Part shown: positions 9,145-19,059 of the stretch, piece by piece | Numbering within the stretch: position 1 is the stretch's first letter | Layout of the letters: every line of letters starts with the position of its first letter | NCBI RefSeq assembly: GCF_918797505.1 | Contig: NC_092800.1 | Location: forward strand, 310,001-374,000 | Origin: Bemisia tabaci | Taxonomy: Eukaryota > Arthropoda > Insecta > Hemiptera > Aleyrodidae | Direction: 5' to 3' | DNA: 64,000 nucleotides | The notes under the pieces: generated by a model | What the model saw: only the letters and a program-made list of their open reading frames with translations | The model's database searches: none | Told to the model about the DNA's origin: nothing | Program-made: the position numbers and the translations under genes

Positions 9145-9916
9145 TTGATTGTAATCCTGAGCAAAAATCGGAAGGTCGAAGTGACTTTAAGAGTAAAAAT
9201 GACGAGAATAAGATATTAACTCTCATAACCTTTTCGAGCGCGACGTTTTTTTTTTAAAAATTACTACGAAACAAAAGCAAAAATTCAATATTTTCAACAC
9301 ACGTTTGAAACAGAAAAAGTAAAACGGGGCAATAACGAGAAGGAAAAGCAAATAACCAACAATTTCAATAAACGTCTGAAATATGAAATTAAAACCAGGC
9401 AAAACAAGGAGAACGAAAAGAAACAATTTATATGTGTTTTATTTACTAAGAAGGCCCTCTCAGTTTTCTGAAGGTGCGGTGAGTCCGATTGCCGCTAAAA
9501 CTGCTTCTAAATTAATCACAAAATTGATGGGGATTGCAGTCGTTCCCTGCGGAATACCGTTCTGAGCTGTCCTTGTGTTCTGATTACTTTGAACAAGTGA
9601 TATTAGCCTTAAGGTATTATTTTTACGTTCTTGTGGTATAATGTAACACATGCTTCAAACGCCAGGAGTACAGGCTATCTCATGAATGGAGTTATGAGGT
9701 GGCCTTCCAAGGAAACAAGACTCAAAATAAAGACACATAAAACACTTGAAGAACGATAAGAGATATCAAGTTCTACGAAGAAGAGGGAACAAAAAAATCA
9801 ACAGTGACATGCAGAGTCGCAAGGTAATTCGGAGAGTATAAGGATGAAGAAATTTGAATTTACTTTTCTGAGTAGCCAGTATAATTATTTGATGAAAATT
9901 AATGCGGTAAATTCGA
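9145..9916. other. Retroelement leader, gag-proximal part
   Basis: This is an AT-rich stretch upstream of gag. It contains a minus-strand frame of 63 codons (9460-9651, ending ...INLEAVLAAIGLTAPSEN) that could be a short leader peptide or a remnant; I do not recognise it. No clear splice sites or primer-binding site were identified here. Confidence 0.4.
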
Positions 9917-10072
9917 AAGGAAAAATTTTAAAATTGAGAAATTAAAATTTGAAATTTTGAGTTTATCTAAGGAAAAATTTTAAAATTGAGAAATTAAAAT
10001 TTGAAATTTTGAGTTTATCTAAGGAAAAATTTTAAAATTGAGAAATTAAAATTTGAAATTTTGAGTTTATCT
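9917..10072. repeat. Three tandem copies of a 52-bp unit
   Basis: Three copies start at 9917, 9969 and 10021. Each begins AAGGAAAAATTTTAAAATTG and ends GAGTTTATCT. They appear identical by eye, so the expansion is recent. They lie in the retroelement leader, directly beyond the end of a 106-codon minus-strand frame. Confidence 0.95.
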
Positions 10073-10392
10073 TAGGACAGGTAGCGCAACTTTTGTAATC
10101 TTCGTCTAGTACGATTCATTCTGTTACCACTCGTTGTTTTGTAATTGTTTGATCGTGATTTTGGTTTTTGTGCTAAAAATTTCTTGTGTAATTTTTGAAA
10201 TACTGATATTTTATTATTGTTTTCTAGTAATACCGAAATTGTGATCGAAAGTTTATTTAATTCAGCAAGTAATTTATCGGCGATTTTCAAATTTTTGTCC
10301 CTTTTTGACAAACCCCAATCGGGGGGGTAACACTGTAAGGGAAACGCCGTGGTTGTGTCAATTCTAAATTTCCACCCCTCAGAATCCTGCAA
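10072..10392 (-). CDS. Hypothetical 106-aa ORF in the retroelement leader
   Basis: This is a minus-strand frame upstream of gag and in the same orientation. The product has a hydrophobic/helical centre (LLAELNKLSITISVLLE) and a very basic Arg/Lys C-terminus, which would suit nucleic-acid binding. I do not recognise it. It may be an accessory protein of the retroelement, part of a spliced leader product, or chance. Its stop falls exactly at the edge of the 52-bp tandem repeats. No homologue is claimed. Confidence 0.3.
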   Translation of the reverse strand: MQDSEGWKFRIDTTTAFPLQCYPPDWGLSKRDKNLKIADKLLAELNKLSITISVLLENNNKISVFQKLHKKFLAQKPKSRSNNYKTTSGNRMNRTRRRLQKLRYLS

Positions 10393-10441
10393 GACGTTAG
10401 CGAAGTCAGATCACCTTAGTCGAAATTACAGACTTACTCAG

Positions 10442-10576
10442 CCTTGAACCGCGAAGTCAATAAATAAATTTAATGACGTCAATTCACAGTCCGTAGCCGA
10501 GCTACAGTTTTGAACCGCGAAGTCACTGAAAAAAAATTCGGTGACGGCTATTCACAGTCCGCAACTGAGCTGCAGT
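10442..10576. repeat. Diverged tandem duplication of about 68 bp in the retroelement leader
   Basis: Two copies (10442-10508 and 10510-10576) share TTGAACCGCGAAGTCA at one end and ATTCACAGTCCG followed by GAGCTRCAG at the other. The middle differs. The inner part of the second copy can fold (GTCACTGAA against TTCGGTGAC). Confidence 0.8.
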
Positions 10577-10684
10577 ATCGGGGGCGAACTATTTTTCGCT
10601 AAGTTCACAGAGCAAAGAAAGTCAGAAATGAAGAATTAACACGTTAAGATCACACTGTTAAGGGAGAGAAGTTTTCAGGGATTT

Positions 10685-11015
10685 TACTAAATTTCTTTAA
10701 AAATTTTACTATTACTCTAAAACTTTACTAAACTTTACTAAAAATTCCAAAATTTTACTAAATTTTACAAAATTCTACAAAATTCTAAAATTTTACCAAA
10801 CTTTACCAAAATTCCAAAATTTTACCAAATTTTACAAAATTTTACAAAATTCTAAAATTTTACTAAACTTTACCAAAATTCCAAAATTTTACCAAATTTT
10901 ACAAAATTTTACAAAATTCTAAAATTTTACTAAACTTTACCAAAATTCCAAAATTTTACCAAATTTTACCAAAACGTTACTTATTCAAACCTTACTAACT
11001 TTTACTAAAACTCTA
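10685..11015. repeat. AT-rich tandem array in the retroelement leader
   Basis: At least four imperfect copies of a unit of about 65-70 bp are built from ACTAAACTTTACCAAAATTC, CAAAATTTTACC and AAATTTTACAAAATTC blocks, followed by an A-run. On the minus (element sense) strand this reads as T/A-rich with regularly spaced GTAAA. It lies between the presumed 5' LTR and gag. Confidence 0.85.
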
Positions 11016-11825
11016 ACTAAAAAAAAAAAAAAATTCGAGAGGAACGACTCGATGTGAGAAAAGAAGATTGATACCCGGCTAGCTTCCACCAATTGCAATG
11101 CCTCTAACTCTACTCACAAACCTTTGCTTCTGGGCGAGGGGGAGCGGGATGGTAATAATCCAACTCTGGATAGGTTTATACACACACACTTTAATCCGTA
11201 ATTCAAAACTTCAACTTTAACTTACAACTTAACAACTTAAACACTAAGGCCGTGACGGCACGACTTCCTTAATCGATAGAACTTAGATTTGATGTAAAAC
11301 TAACTTAACTCGAGATAACTTAAAACGTGAGCGGTTACAACCACTTAGGCCCGTGGCGCTAAAGGGGGAGTTTCCAGGACCGGCCGGAAGGAGGGAAGTG
11401 CCCGTGGCGACTTTAGCCCGTTGACGCGGAACGGTACGAGGAGACTAAGGTCCGCGCCTTTTGCCTAGATTTTCCAGGCCTCCTCAGTTTGGCCACGGCG
11501 TCCTTTCCCACGGGAAGATGCATCCCCAAATCTGCTGACCGAAGGACTTGTAAGCAGATTCGCGAACGCATCTCCGGTGGATCGGCCAGGTCCCGAACTC
11601 CGCCTGGGTGCCGGCTCTGGTGAAGCGCCTTCACGCGCCACCAGGCTTCTGATCTTGATTGTACTTAGATTTTGGGTAGTTCTGGCATCTCGGGTAAGGG
11701 ACTCGGCCACCCGTGTCGCCAATCCGCGTCGTCCCGCGCGACTCCGCGACGCCCGTGCAGGTGCCTATTACTTATACTACCTGCATTACTCTAAATCCGT
11801 TCCACCACATTGGTGGAAGCGGGTG
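11016..11825. other. Presumed 5' LTR region of the retroelement (boundaries unknown)
   Basis: This more GC-balanced sequence lies upstream of the leader repeats on the element's sense strand. I could not find a TG...CA pair, a second copy of the sequence or a convincing tRNA primer-binding site, so the LTR assignment is positional inference only. Short frames here (for example 11413-11634 and 11577-11852) overlap on opposite strands and look like GC-rich chance frames. Confidence 0.3.
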
Positions 11826-12015
11826 GTTGCAACGTCCAAAAGAGGTGAGTAGTAGATTGTAACTAACAGCAACCCACCGGAGACTTTAAAGTTTAAGTTA
11901 ATCCATCCTATCATGTTTCCTCATAGTCTATAACAACCCCCTGTTTCAGCCAATGGGATCGCTCCATTTCTCCTCTGTCTTCTTTGCGTGGCGCTTTGTC
12001 CATCAATTTTAATAA
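11826..12015 (+). repeat. Dispersed repeat, diverged copy related to 31790-31985
   Basis: The blocks GGGTGGTTGCAA (from 11820), GTAGATT, TTTCAGCCAATGGGATCGCT and ATTAGCCC recur in the same order and spacing at 31786-31980. Homology is roughly two-thirds by eye. At both loci a CAGTGGCG-family MITE lies to the left in the same orientation, but here about 11 kb away across the retroelement. Confidence 0.6.
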
Positions 12016-12797
12016 TTAGCCCGCAACCACGTTATCGAAGAGAACAGAGGCGTCCACATTTTTGATTCCAAGTAAATATTCTTCAAAATTCCACGAATCT
12101 AATAATTAGTGTATTTTTTGATGAAAATACGCTATTGCATTCTCCCATGATGTCGGACCCAGAACTGAGACCGTGTGAAGAGCACCGGTCACGGGTCGCA
12201 GATCATGAAAATACATGTAATTCAAATTCATGTGTGTATACTGTATGTATGTATGTTGTTGTTGTATACATTTATTGGACGGAGCTTTAACATGCTGGGT
12301 CATTAACAATACCTTAGAGCGGCCACCGCCCGATTCCCTTCCGGCTGTGAGAAAAAAGACAAATTGGCAACGTCGCAGCAATTATGAATGAGAGTTTTAA
12401 AAGACATTACCTTGCAAGTAGTGATGGTCTGATGGTGTGCGTGTTGAAATGCCTCAGAGACGTAAAGGGCCTCGCGTTGATTTGAAAAATCGTGGAACTT
12501 GGCAATTTGAAGCCCGTGTCAATACAGTGGCGTGGCGTCCATAGGTTCGCAGTGTTCGCCGAACACCCTAAAATATTTTGAAACAATTAATAAATTATGG
12601 CTGAGAATGTGAGAAGCACTACAGAATAGTAGACCGCAACCGCATCGGATCCCGAACCTGAATTAGAGCGAGAGGGGAACGAGCGGGGCGAGCTCATCCT
12701 CCTCCTCCTCCTCGTTCTCTTCCTCCTCCTCCTCATCTCCCACTTTGATATTCCCTCTGAAGATGAGTGCTTTTATGGATGAGCCAGAGATATTACA
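12016..12797. other. Intergenic, with a CTC microsatellite
   Basis: I see no supported gene. A (TCC/CTC)n microsatellite runs over about 12696-12740. At 12526 a fragment, CAGTGGCGTGGCGT, matches one end of the CAGTGGCG MITE family but has no identifiable partner end. Confidence 0.6.
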
Positions 12798-12821
12798 TAG
12801 GTTGTCCCAAAAGTACTGCAC

Positions 12822-12876
<55 letters not shown>

Positions 12877-13094
12877 ACGAACGGTAGTAGATATCAAAAT
12901 GCGGTTTGTGTAGTCTTAAAGACCGGCCAATTACCAATAAAACAAGACAAATCCGAGCTCTCTAAATCAAAAAATGACCAAGTTACAGTGTTTTGAAAAT
13001 GAGTTGTAGAGGGGACCCCTACAGGATTTTCAGCTTCTTTTCTGGGAAAAAACAAAGAGTTAATTAATCAAAAATTCTACAGAGAAATCGTCGC

Positions 13095-13528
13095 TAGGGG
13101 CGGACTAGCCATGGGGGCGGGGAGGCGATCGCCTCCTATTAATTTGCCGTGGAGGTCCCGAAGGGGCCCCCGCGGCGAATTTGTTTCGAATCATTGTTTT
13201 TTCCCCTGTAGTGTTATAATTTTCCTATCCTTTTCAGTCACTAAAAAGCCCCAAAACCCTTGAAAATTTGTCTCTAAGAGACATGAAAGGTCGCCTAAAG
13301 CTTATGTGATAAAGGGGCCCCCGAAGATTCCTGAGAATGGGTTATTTTGAAGTTCAAGTACTGTTGAATTTAACTCCAATAATGCTTAAAATTGCGTTTA
13401 AAAAGTGTGAAATTTTCAAAATTTCCCGAGGGAGGGCCCCCGGACCTTCTTAAAGGGGCCCCCGAACGACAGGAGGGGCCCTCACATTTAGGTCGCCTCC
13501 TAACTTTTCGACTACCAGTCCGCCCCTG
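13095..13528 (-). mobile_element. hAT-type MITE (AGGGGCGGA family) nested in the mariner-like element
   Basis: This 434-bp element runs from TAGGGGCGGACTAGCC to the complement of CAGGGGCGGACTGGTAG. It is flanked by a perfect 8-bp target duplication, ATCGTCGC (13087-13094 and 13529-13536). The interior has GGGGCCCC-rich blocks. An inverted copy is at 19848-20276. The perfect duplication shows it inserted after the surrounding mariner-like element. Confidence 0.9.
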
Positions 13529-13599
13529 ATCGTCGCGATCGAATGAAGTTGGTAACATGGTATCAGCTCGCACCTTGCATCCTGCGATTTTTGGTTATT

Positions 13600-13813
13600 C
13601 CCTGCGTTGAAAAAGGGCTTAAGAGGCAGGAAGTTTAACTCCATCAACGGGATAAAAAGAACAGTTGAAACTTTCTTAAAGAACATCAGGCAAGAAGAAT
13701 TCGAAAAAACATGTTTGAAGAAGTGGGAAGAACGGTCGCGGCGCTGTGTGGCAAGTGATGAGGGTTATTTAAGAGGGAAACTAGTGTCCAGTCGTCCAGT
13801 GAAGAAGAGTTAA
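13600..13813 (+). pseudogene. C-terminal remnant of a mariner-type transposase
   Basis: The frame encodes about 68 residues with the pattern GLRGRKF-NSINGIKRTV, then FEKTCLKKWEERSRRCV and EGYLRG. This matches the ending of Tc1/mariner-family transposases (L-x-G-R-x-F-x-S, then a KKL-x-x-R-W-x-x-C-like helix and G-x-Y). The catalytic DDD/DDE core is absent, so it is not functional. It sits in the right half of the TA-flanked long-TIR element, in the orientation expected for its own transposase. Confidence 0.65.
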
Positions 13814-14091
13814 TGCTAGTAATCTTGGTAAGATTCTGCAAAATTGATTTAATAAAACCACTTGAATCCTTAATTCTTTGTTTTATTCCAGAAAAGAAGC
13901 TGAAAATCCTGTAGGGGTCCCCTCTACAAGTCATTTTCAAAACACTGTAACTTGGTCATTTTTTGATTTAGAGAGCTCGGATTTGTCTTGCTTTATTAGT
14001 AATTGGCCGGTCTTTCAGACTACATAAACTGCATTTTCATATCTGCTACCGTTCGTCCAAAAAAACTTTGCAGTACTTTTGGGACAACCTA

Positions 14092-15183
14092 TGTAGTTCC
14101 TTGTTGAAAAAAAGTGATTCAAATCATTGAACTCGGTCCCTTTCGCAAATTCGCGTCGCGCTCTGCTCGTGGGAGCGTGGCTCAACGAAGCTGAGGACCG
14201 TGCAAGCTGTCGAGCTGCGCTATCAAGTTAAGCCACCACCAACGCGACGCGACACTATGCCGTCTCACACCACACCACACCCACACGACGACGGTAGAGA
14301 ATTGTACGAATGCGCCTTCAAACTTCGTGGATACTAAAACTTGTACGCACGAGTCGCGAACACGTAACACCAGAGCAGACCGTCCCAATCCAAAGTTGTC
14401 AAACATATGAATTAAAAAACCGAAATTCTAGGGAATTGAAAGTTTTCTCCGGCAGTTATCGCACTAAAAAAACAAGCGGGAAAGTTCTAATACTGTCGTA
14501 TTAGAAAAGCGCTCAGGTGTTAGTAAATGTATTTAGTGAAGAAAGGAAGTATAAACTCCGTCGACTTGGCTGGGAAATGGAAATAAAACATCAGCTGATA
14601 GCAAACAAAGGTTACCAAGGAAACCGTAAACGCGTTTTTTCGTTTCCCGAAAATGATAGCCACCGTTGAGCTCATCAGGCGCGTTTTTTTTAGGCTTCTT
14701 TTATTTTCAACGATCAATTTCGATAAGAATTACTCTACCGCTAAGGAAATTTCTTATAGACAAACGATCGTAACTACCCGCGCATTACGTTAAAAGCATA
14801 AAATACGGTTATCACAGCTTTATTTATTTTAAAACTGGACCCCCCCCCCCCACAAAAAACCTACACATCGATGAGCTGGTGCGCCGTTTAAACGAATTAG
14901 CACTAGTATACTAGTATTCTAGAGGCAAATCGAAATCAAAAAGCGCTGCCTATCGGCTGAGCGCTTAATAATAATGATTGAAAACTTATACACGCTCATT
15001 GAAGATTTGCGAGAGCTGGACGCGTTTTGCGTAGCCTGCTCAGCATTTTTAGCCTATCACATTCAAGAAAGACAAGTAGCAAATTATGACAAATATATCG
15101 CTTGAATCGAAAAATGCGCAACGTTTTTACGTTGCCAATGTCCATTGACATTTTATTTTTATCAACGATTATTTTTGAAAGTA
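14092..15183. other. Intergenic, nothing recognised
   Basis: The sequence is unannotated. It includes a GC-rich patch at 14150-14300 with CACAC repeats, and a C-run followed by A-run at 14840-14856. Short frames at 14182-14406, 14310-14504 and 14520-14717 overlap on opposite strands and show no recognisable motif. Confidence 0.5.
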
Positions 15184-15191
15184 ACTCTTAC

Positions 15192-15979
15192 CAGGGCCGG
15201 ATTAAGGGGGTGGCCATACGGGCCGCGGCCAATGGCGGCAAATTTTGCAATTTTTTTAAAATGTAGGTAGAAAAAAAATCGGATTCAGAAAAAAAATTAC
15301 AAACGAGAAAAGGAGACAAAATCTCTCATTATCTGAGAGAATAGTAATTTCTAATTTTGTCGTCTTTTGGTGATACAAGAGTCAGCACCTTTAATTACTC
15401 GAGTTCAAAGAGAAACCAAACACACAATTTGGTCTGGAACGGCGTGACTTAGGGAGAAATGATGAAGAGGACTTGAGATGAAAAGGAGAAGCCCTCGGCG
15501 CGGCAATCGGCATATAACACATATTAGCGCCTATAAGACTGCACGAATACTTCACGCATTGCGCCAAACACAGTGCGGTCAGCGTGAAACGCATATCGCC
15601 TTCAGGACTGCGTGAATACTTCACGCATTGCGCCAAACACGGTGCGGTCGGCGCGGCGCGGCGGCGGAAGTTAAAATCATTGAACCATATTTTGTGTTTG
15701 TTCTTTCATAATTGTTTCGTTCATTTCTTATGAGTGGAAGTTCTTGTCCATTAGAGATAGGTTTACGAAACTTGACTTTCGCGCAAAGTTCCGTGACCTT
15801 TTGCTAGTAGTGTTGACAGGATTTTCCCAAAAAAATGTGTTCAACACGAGTAAACGCGTCTTATGCACCCCTCCCCCTCCGGCATGTTCATTTGATGGTT
15901 TTTTATGTGTTTCAAAACGAATGAGAAGGCGGCAAAATACAGGCGGCCCATGGGCAGCGAGTAGGAAAATCCGGCCCTG
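15192..15979. mobile_element. hAT-type non-autonomous element (CAGGGCCGGAT ends)
   Basis: This 788-bp element begins CAGGGCCGGATTAAGGGGG and ends with the complement of CAGGGCCGGATTTTCCTAC. It is flanked by a perfect 8-bp duplication, ACTCTTAC (15184-15191 and 15980-15987). It has no transposase frame. It carries an internal tandem repeat (15530-15655). Confidence 0.9.
15530..15655. repeat. Tandem repeat with CACGCATTGCGCCAAACAC core
   Basis: Two units of about 65 bp share GAATACTTCACGCATTGCGC followed by CAAACAC and GTGCGGTC. The same core occurs in the opposite orientation as two units at 40023-40171 inside P450 intron 4, so the motif is dispersed beyond this transposon. Confidence 0.8.
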
Positions 15980-15987
15980 ACTCTTAC

Positions 15988-18106
15988 ACTAGATATTAAT
16001 GTTTTTAAATACTCAAACTCAAACTTCCAGCACAAAAAAAAATTCAAAATCTACTTGAGTTAAATCGCACCCTGATTGGTACCGTAACAGTCTCTGCGAA
16101 ATAAAAACGTGGCTACCTCAATCTTGCCGCTCCGGCTCAGCTATTGCACGTTTTACGTTAACAACGAGGGTAGGGAAGGAAATTTTCTATGACCAGTGCT
16201 AAATAAAATTTTAATACTAGAAAATAATTCCAGTAATTTTCATGAAAAGGATCGTGTATTACGTAAAATGTTCAAGAGAAAACATATATTAGAATGCTTT
16301 TTGTACCTTGTCTGGTGGTTCAGTTTTGCGCCTCTCTTCAATGTGACGAGCTCATTTTTAAATGTAAATTTTTTGAATCAAAGATCTCAATTTGAACGTA
16401 ACTGTAGACGCCATGGAAACGCAGCTGGAGGTAGGAAAAGGAACTAATTAAAATCAGCGCGCAGGATTTGAATATGAAATTTTTAATTGGTTAGAGTGAA
16501 CATCCATCTTCCATTTCAATCTCACAGCTACCTCGCGTGCAAATACCACTTTACAACTAAAATGTGTCCGAAATTAGAGAAAAAGCTTACTCTTCTTATG
16601 TTAGATCCATGATGAAGGATAAGTTGGAATGCTCCGCAAACAGGCAACACCCCCGATTGTGCGTAAAAACCGCCAAGTTTTATTTAGTACTTATCCGTGG
16701 CTGGATCTGAGTTGTTAAAACTTGCCCGGCATTATCCACAATTTAGGAACGGATGTTTTGTCGTCACATTTAACTGATTTTGCAGACCTGCGTTGCAAGT
16801 TTGCACAGCCCACCTAACGCTCAAATCTTCGTTCGCCGCATAAAAGAAATTAACTTCATTTTAACTTTGCAAAGTTTCGCTCCGGAAATTTTATCTTTAC
16901 TCGTAAACTATTGGACACTGTTTAATGAATATTTCAATGATTTTTCTCCTCTTCACGTGCAAAAGTCACTTAAACTTTGGACAATCATTTCGTAATTGTT
17001 TTATCGTATAAATAAAAAAAGAAAATGTGCACGTGGATTTTGGAACTTCGGAGTAGAATTACGTATCTTTGTAAAATTGATACAAAAAAAAAATAATACG
17101 ATACATACATATGTGGAGCACCCCACTTACTACTGCCTCGCGCATAACTGAGGGGTCCCAGGGGCTCCCCCCCCCAAATAGTAATTTATGTTGCCACTTA
17201 ATACTAGCGGACTCCCGTAGAAGATCTGATACTGATGATTTTTCTAGGGCTCAAAACAAACGATTTTCACTTCAACTTTTTGCCCCTAATGGCTCGGAAT
17301 TTCTCAGAATAATTCCCCTGGGTGGCCATCATACGAGAACGTAATATGTTTAAAAGAAGAACGTCTCTGTCTTTAAATGAGCCGGAGAGATACATTAAAA
17401 CCATAAGAAAAAGGTATTCGTAGTCGTTCGGGAAAGAGTCTAAATATACTACATTTTCAAATATCCTAAGAGGGGTCCCATTTGGTTTACATTGTGATCA
17501 TGAGAGGTTAAAGAAGATCCTTGACACAGCATCAGAATAATAAGGTTACTTTTTCCAGCCCTCAAGTAAAATTCAGCGATAACTTTGGAAATGGATCCTT
17601 ACAAAACAAGGAAAAAGAAGAGGAAAAAAATCTATGCTTCTGAAAAAACTTTAAATTAGTTCCTCAAATTTCAGAAATAAGAGACACCTCAACGCGTTTA
17701 AGACGAGGCGACGACAGAGTGAACGATTCGTGTTTCACGGATGTGCATGTGACATTGGCAATATTGAAGGCGAAATGGCGTGTGGCGTGAACCTGCAATC
17801 TCCGCTACAAGATGCAAGAGAGATTTCGCTTGGATTCGGGAGAAAAGGGAAAAAATGAGGCCATATTACGTATTTCCTACCTTCGGCTGCGTTGCTTACG
17901 TAACTCTCGAAGCTTCATTACAAACAATACGAACGGAACCGACACAAAAGAGTAAGGGAAAGGACGGTCGTTGGTGACGGTGCAGAGATACGACTATTCG
18001 GGCTTGATGGATATCTGTGTTGTATCTGCAAAATTGAAGGCACAACGGCGTGAGGCGTGAACTCGCAATTCTCGGTTCTTCGCGTTAGGAGTTAGGGCTA
18101 CCTGAG
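15988..18106. other. Intergenic, mostly unassigned
   Basis: No gene is supported. A stretch at 16085-16150 (GTAACAGTCTCTGCG... CTCAGCTATTGCAC) resembles 18938-19005 inside the 18719-20537 element, suggesting a solo fragment. Two loosely similar segments at 17745-17800 and 18030-18075 share AATTGAAGGC followed by GGCGTGAAC. Confidence 0.5.
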
Positions 18107-18114
18107 GTTACCAT

Positions 18115-18274
18115 CAGTGGCGTGGCGTTGCAATATATCGATTGACCTACCATTAAAACCTATGAAAAAGGATCGATAGACAGGGTGTTCGCAGCGAACA
18201 CCTTGATAATCGATTGTTTACCACTGCTTCAAATGGAGAGATATCAAGAATCGATCATTCATGCCTCACCATTG
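18115..18274. mobile_element. hAT-type MITE (CAGTGGCG family), copy 2
   Basis: This 160-bp element has ends CAGTGGCGTGGCGTTG and the complement of CAATGGTGAGGCATGA. A perfect 8-bp target duplication GTTACCAT flanks it (18107-18114 and 18275-18282). The internal core includes GGTGTTCGCAGCGAACACC and ATCGATCATTCATGCC, shared with the other copies. Confidence 0.9.
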
Positions 18275-19059
18275 GTTACCATTTCAGGTAGATTAGGACA
18301 GGATAGGATACAAGCTCGACGTTTTGAGAGCAATATGGAGGAAGGCGACGAACGAATCAAAATCAGACTCTACAATTCAGCCATCGTTTGAGGAATGGGG
18401 AGAGGAAGAGGATGAAATCCCAAGACTCTCGGAGCAATTACACGACATAATGATGGAAAACATAAACAAAGGCTTGTAAAAACAAAGCGGAAGGTACGAG
18501 AAACGTTTTAGATTTCTTTTCTCTCCTTCGGATCTTTTTTGTCCCAATCCATTTTTCAAGCGCGCTATTTACAAAGACAGGGTCCTTTTCTTCGGATATT
18601 CCTCCGGCACTTAAAGCGGAAATTTAACGCTTATCTTTCACAAGATTCCGAGGATATTAACCGGCACGCGACTTGGTCTCCCTTCACTTACTCTTGGTCC
18701 TGGATCTCATTTTGATGGCAATGGACCACTAGATAAGGTACGAATTTCAGCATTCTGATACATGTTTCTTAACCAAAATTTTACGTAAAACACGATGCAC
18801 ACAACGAAAATTACCGAAATTAACTCCTTACGAAGATATTTAATGATTCTTGATGCGTGCATTCAAACCATCATCACCGCTCATGAAAACTCAATTCTCT
18901 ACGTGATTCACATCGCGCGCTAAACGTTATCATAACAGTCTCTGCGATATAAAAATCTGGCAACCTCAATCTTTACGCATTGGCTCAGTTATAGCAAATT
19001 GCTAATAGTTTGAACAACACATGGTGGGAATTGGCACAGGAAAGCTGAAAAACCAAGCG

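Larger units (their letters stand above)
554..11800 (-). mobile_element. Ty3/Gypsy-class retroelement carrying a MOV10-like helicase
   Basis: The extent covers the pol and gag frames plus a long gag-upstream leader; the right boundary is approximate and the LTRs were not identified. The order gag, protease, RT, RNase H, integrase is that of Ty3/Gypsy (Metaviridae), with a GPY/F-type integrase tail. Two extra modules are present: an SGNH-like domain before the protease and an SF1 RNA helicase after the integrase. Both long frames are free of stops and frameshifts over 8.5 kb, suggesting a recent insertion. The leader of about 2.5 kb between gag and the presumed 5' LTR is AT-rich and carries several short tandem repeats. 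Confidence 0.8.
12800..14089 (+). mobile_element. Mariner-like element with long terminal inverted repeats
   Basis: The ends are GGTTGTCCCAAAAGTACTGC and its complement (GCAGTACTTTTGGGACAACC), flanked by TA on both sides (12798-12799 and 14090-14091). The inverted repeats extend for about 250 bp per side: the left arm reaches about 13060 and the right arm starts near 13850. A T-run of more than 50 bases (about 12823-12875) has expanded in the left arm. The interior holds the tail of a mariner-type transposase and a later hAT-type insertion (13095-13528). This is a non-autonomous deletion derivative. Confidence 0.8.

Noticed and set aside
9917..11015. CRISPR-like direct repeats
   Set aside because: The repeats are contiguous or AT-rich without unique spacers, in a eukaryotic retroelement leader.
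11413..11852. GC-rich frames on both strands
   Set aside because: Mutually overlapping on opposite strands with Arg/Ser/Gly/Pro-rich products, typical of chance frames in GC-rich DNA.
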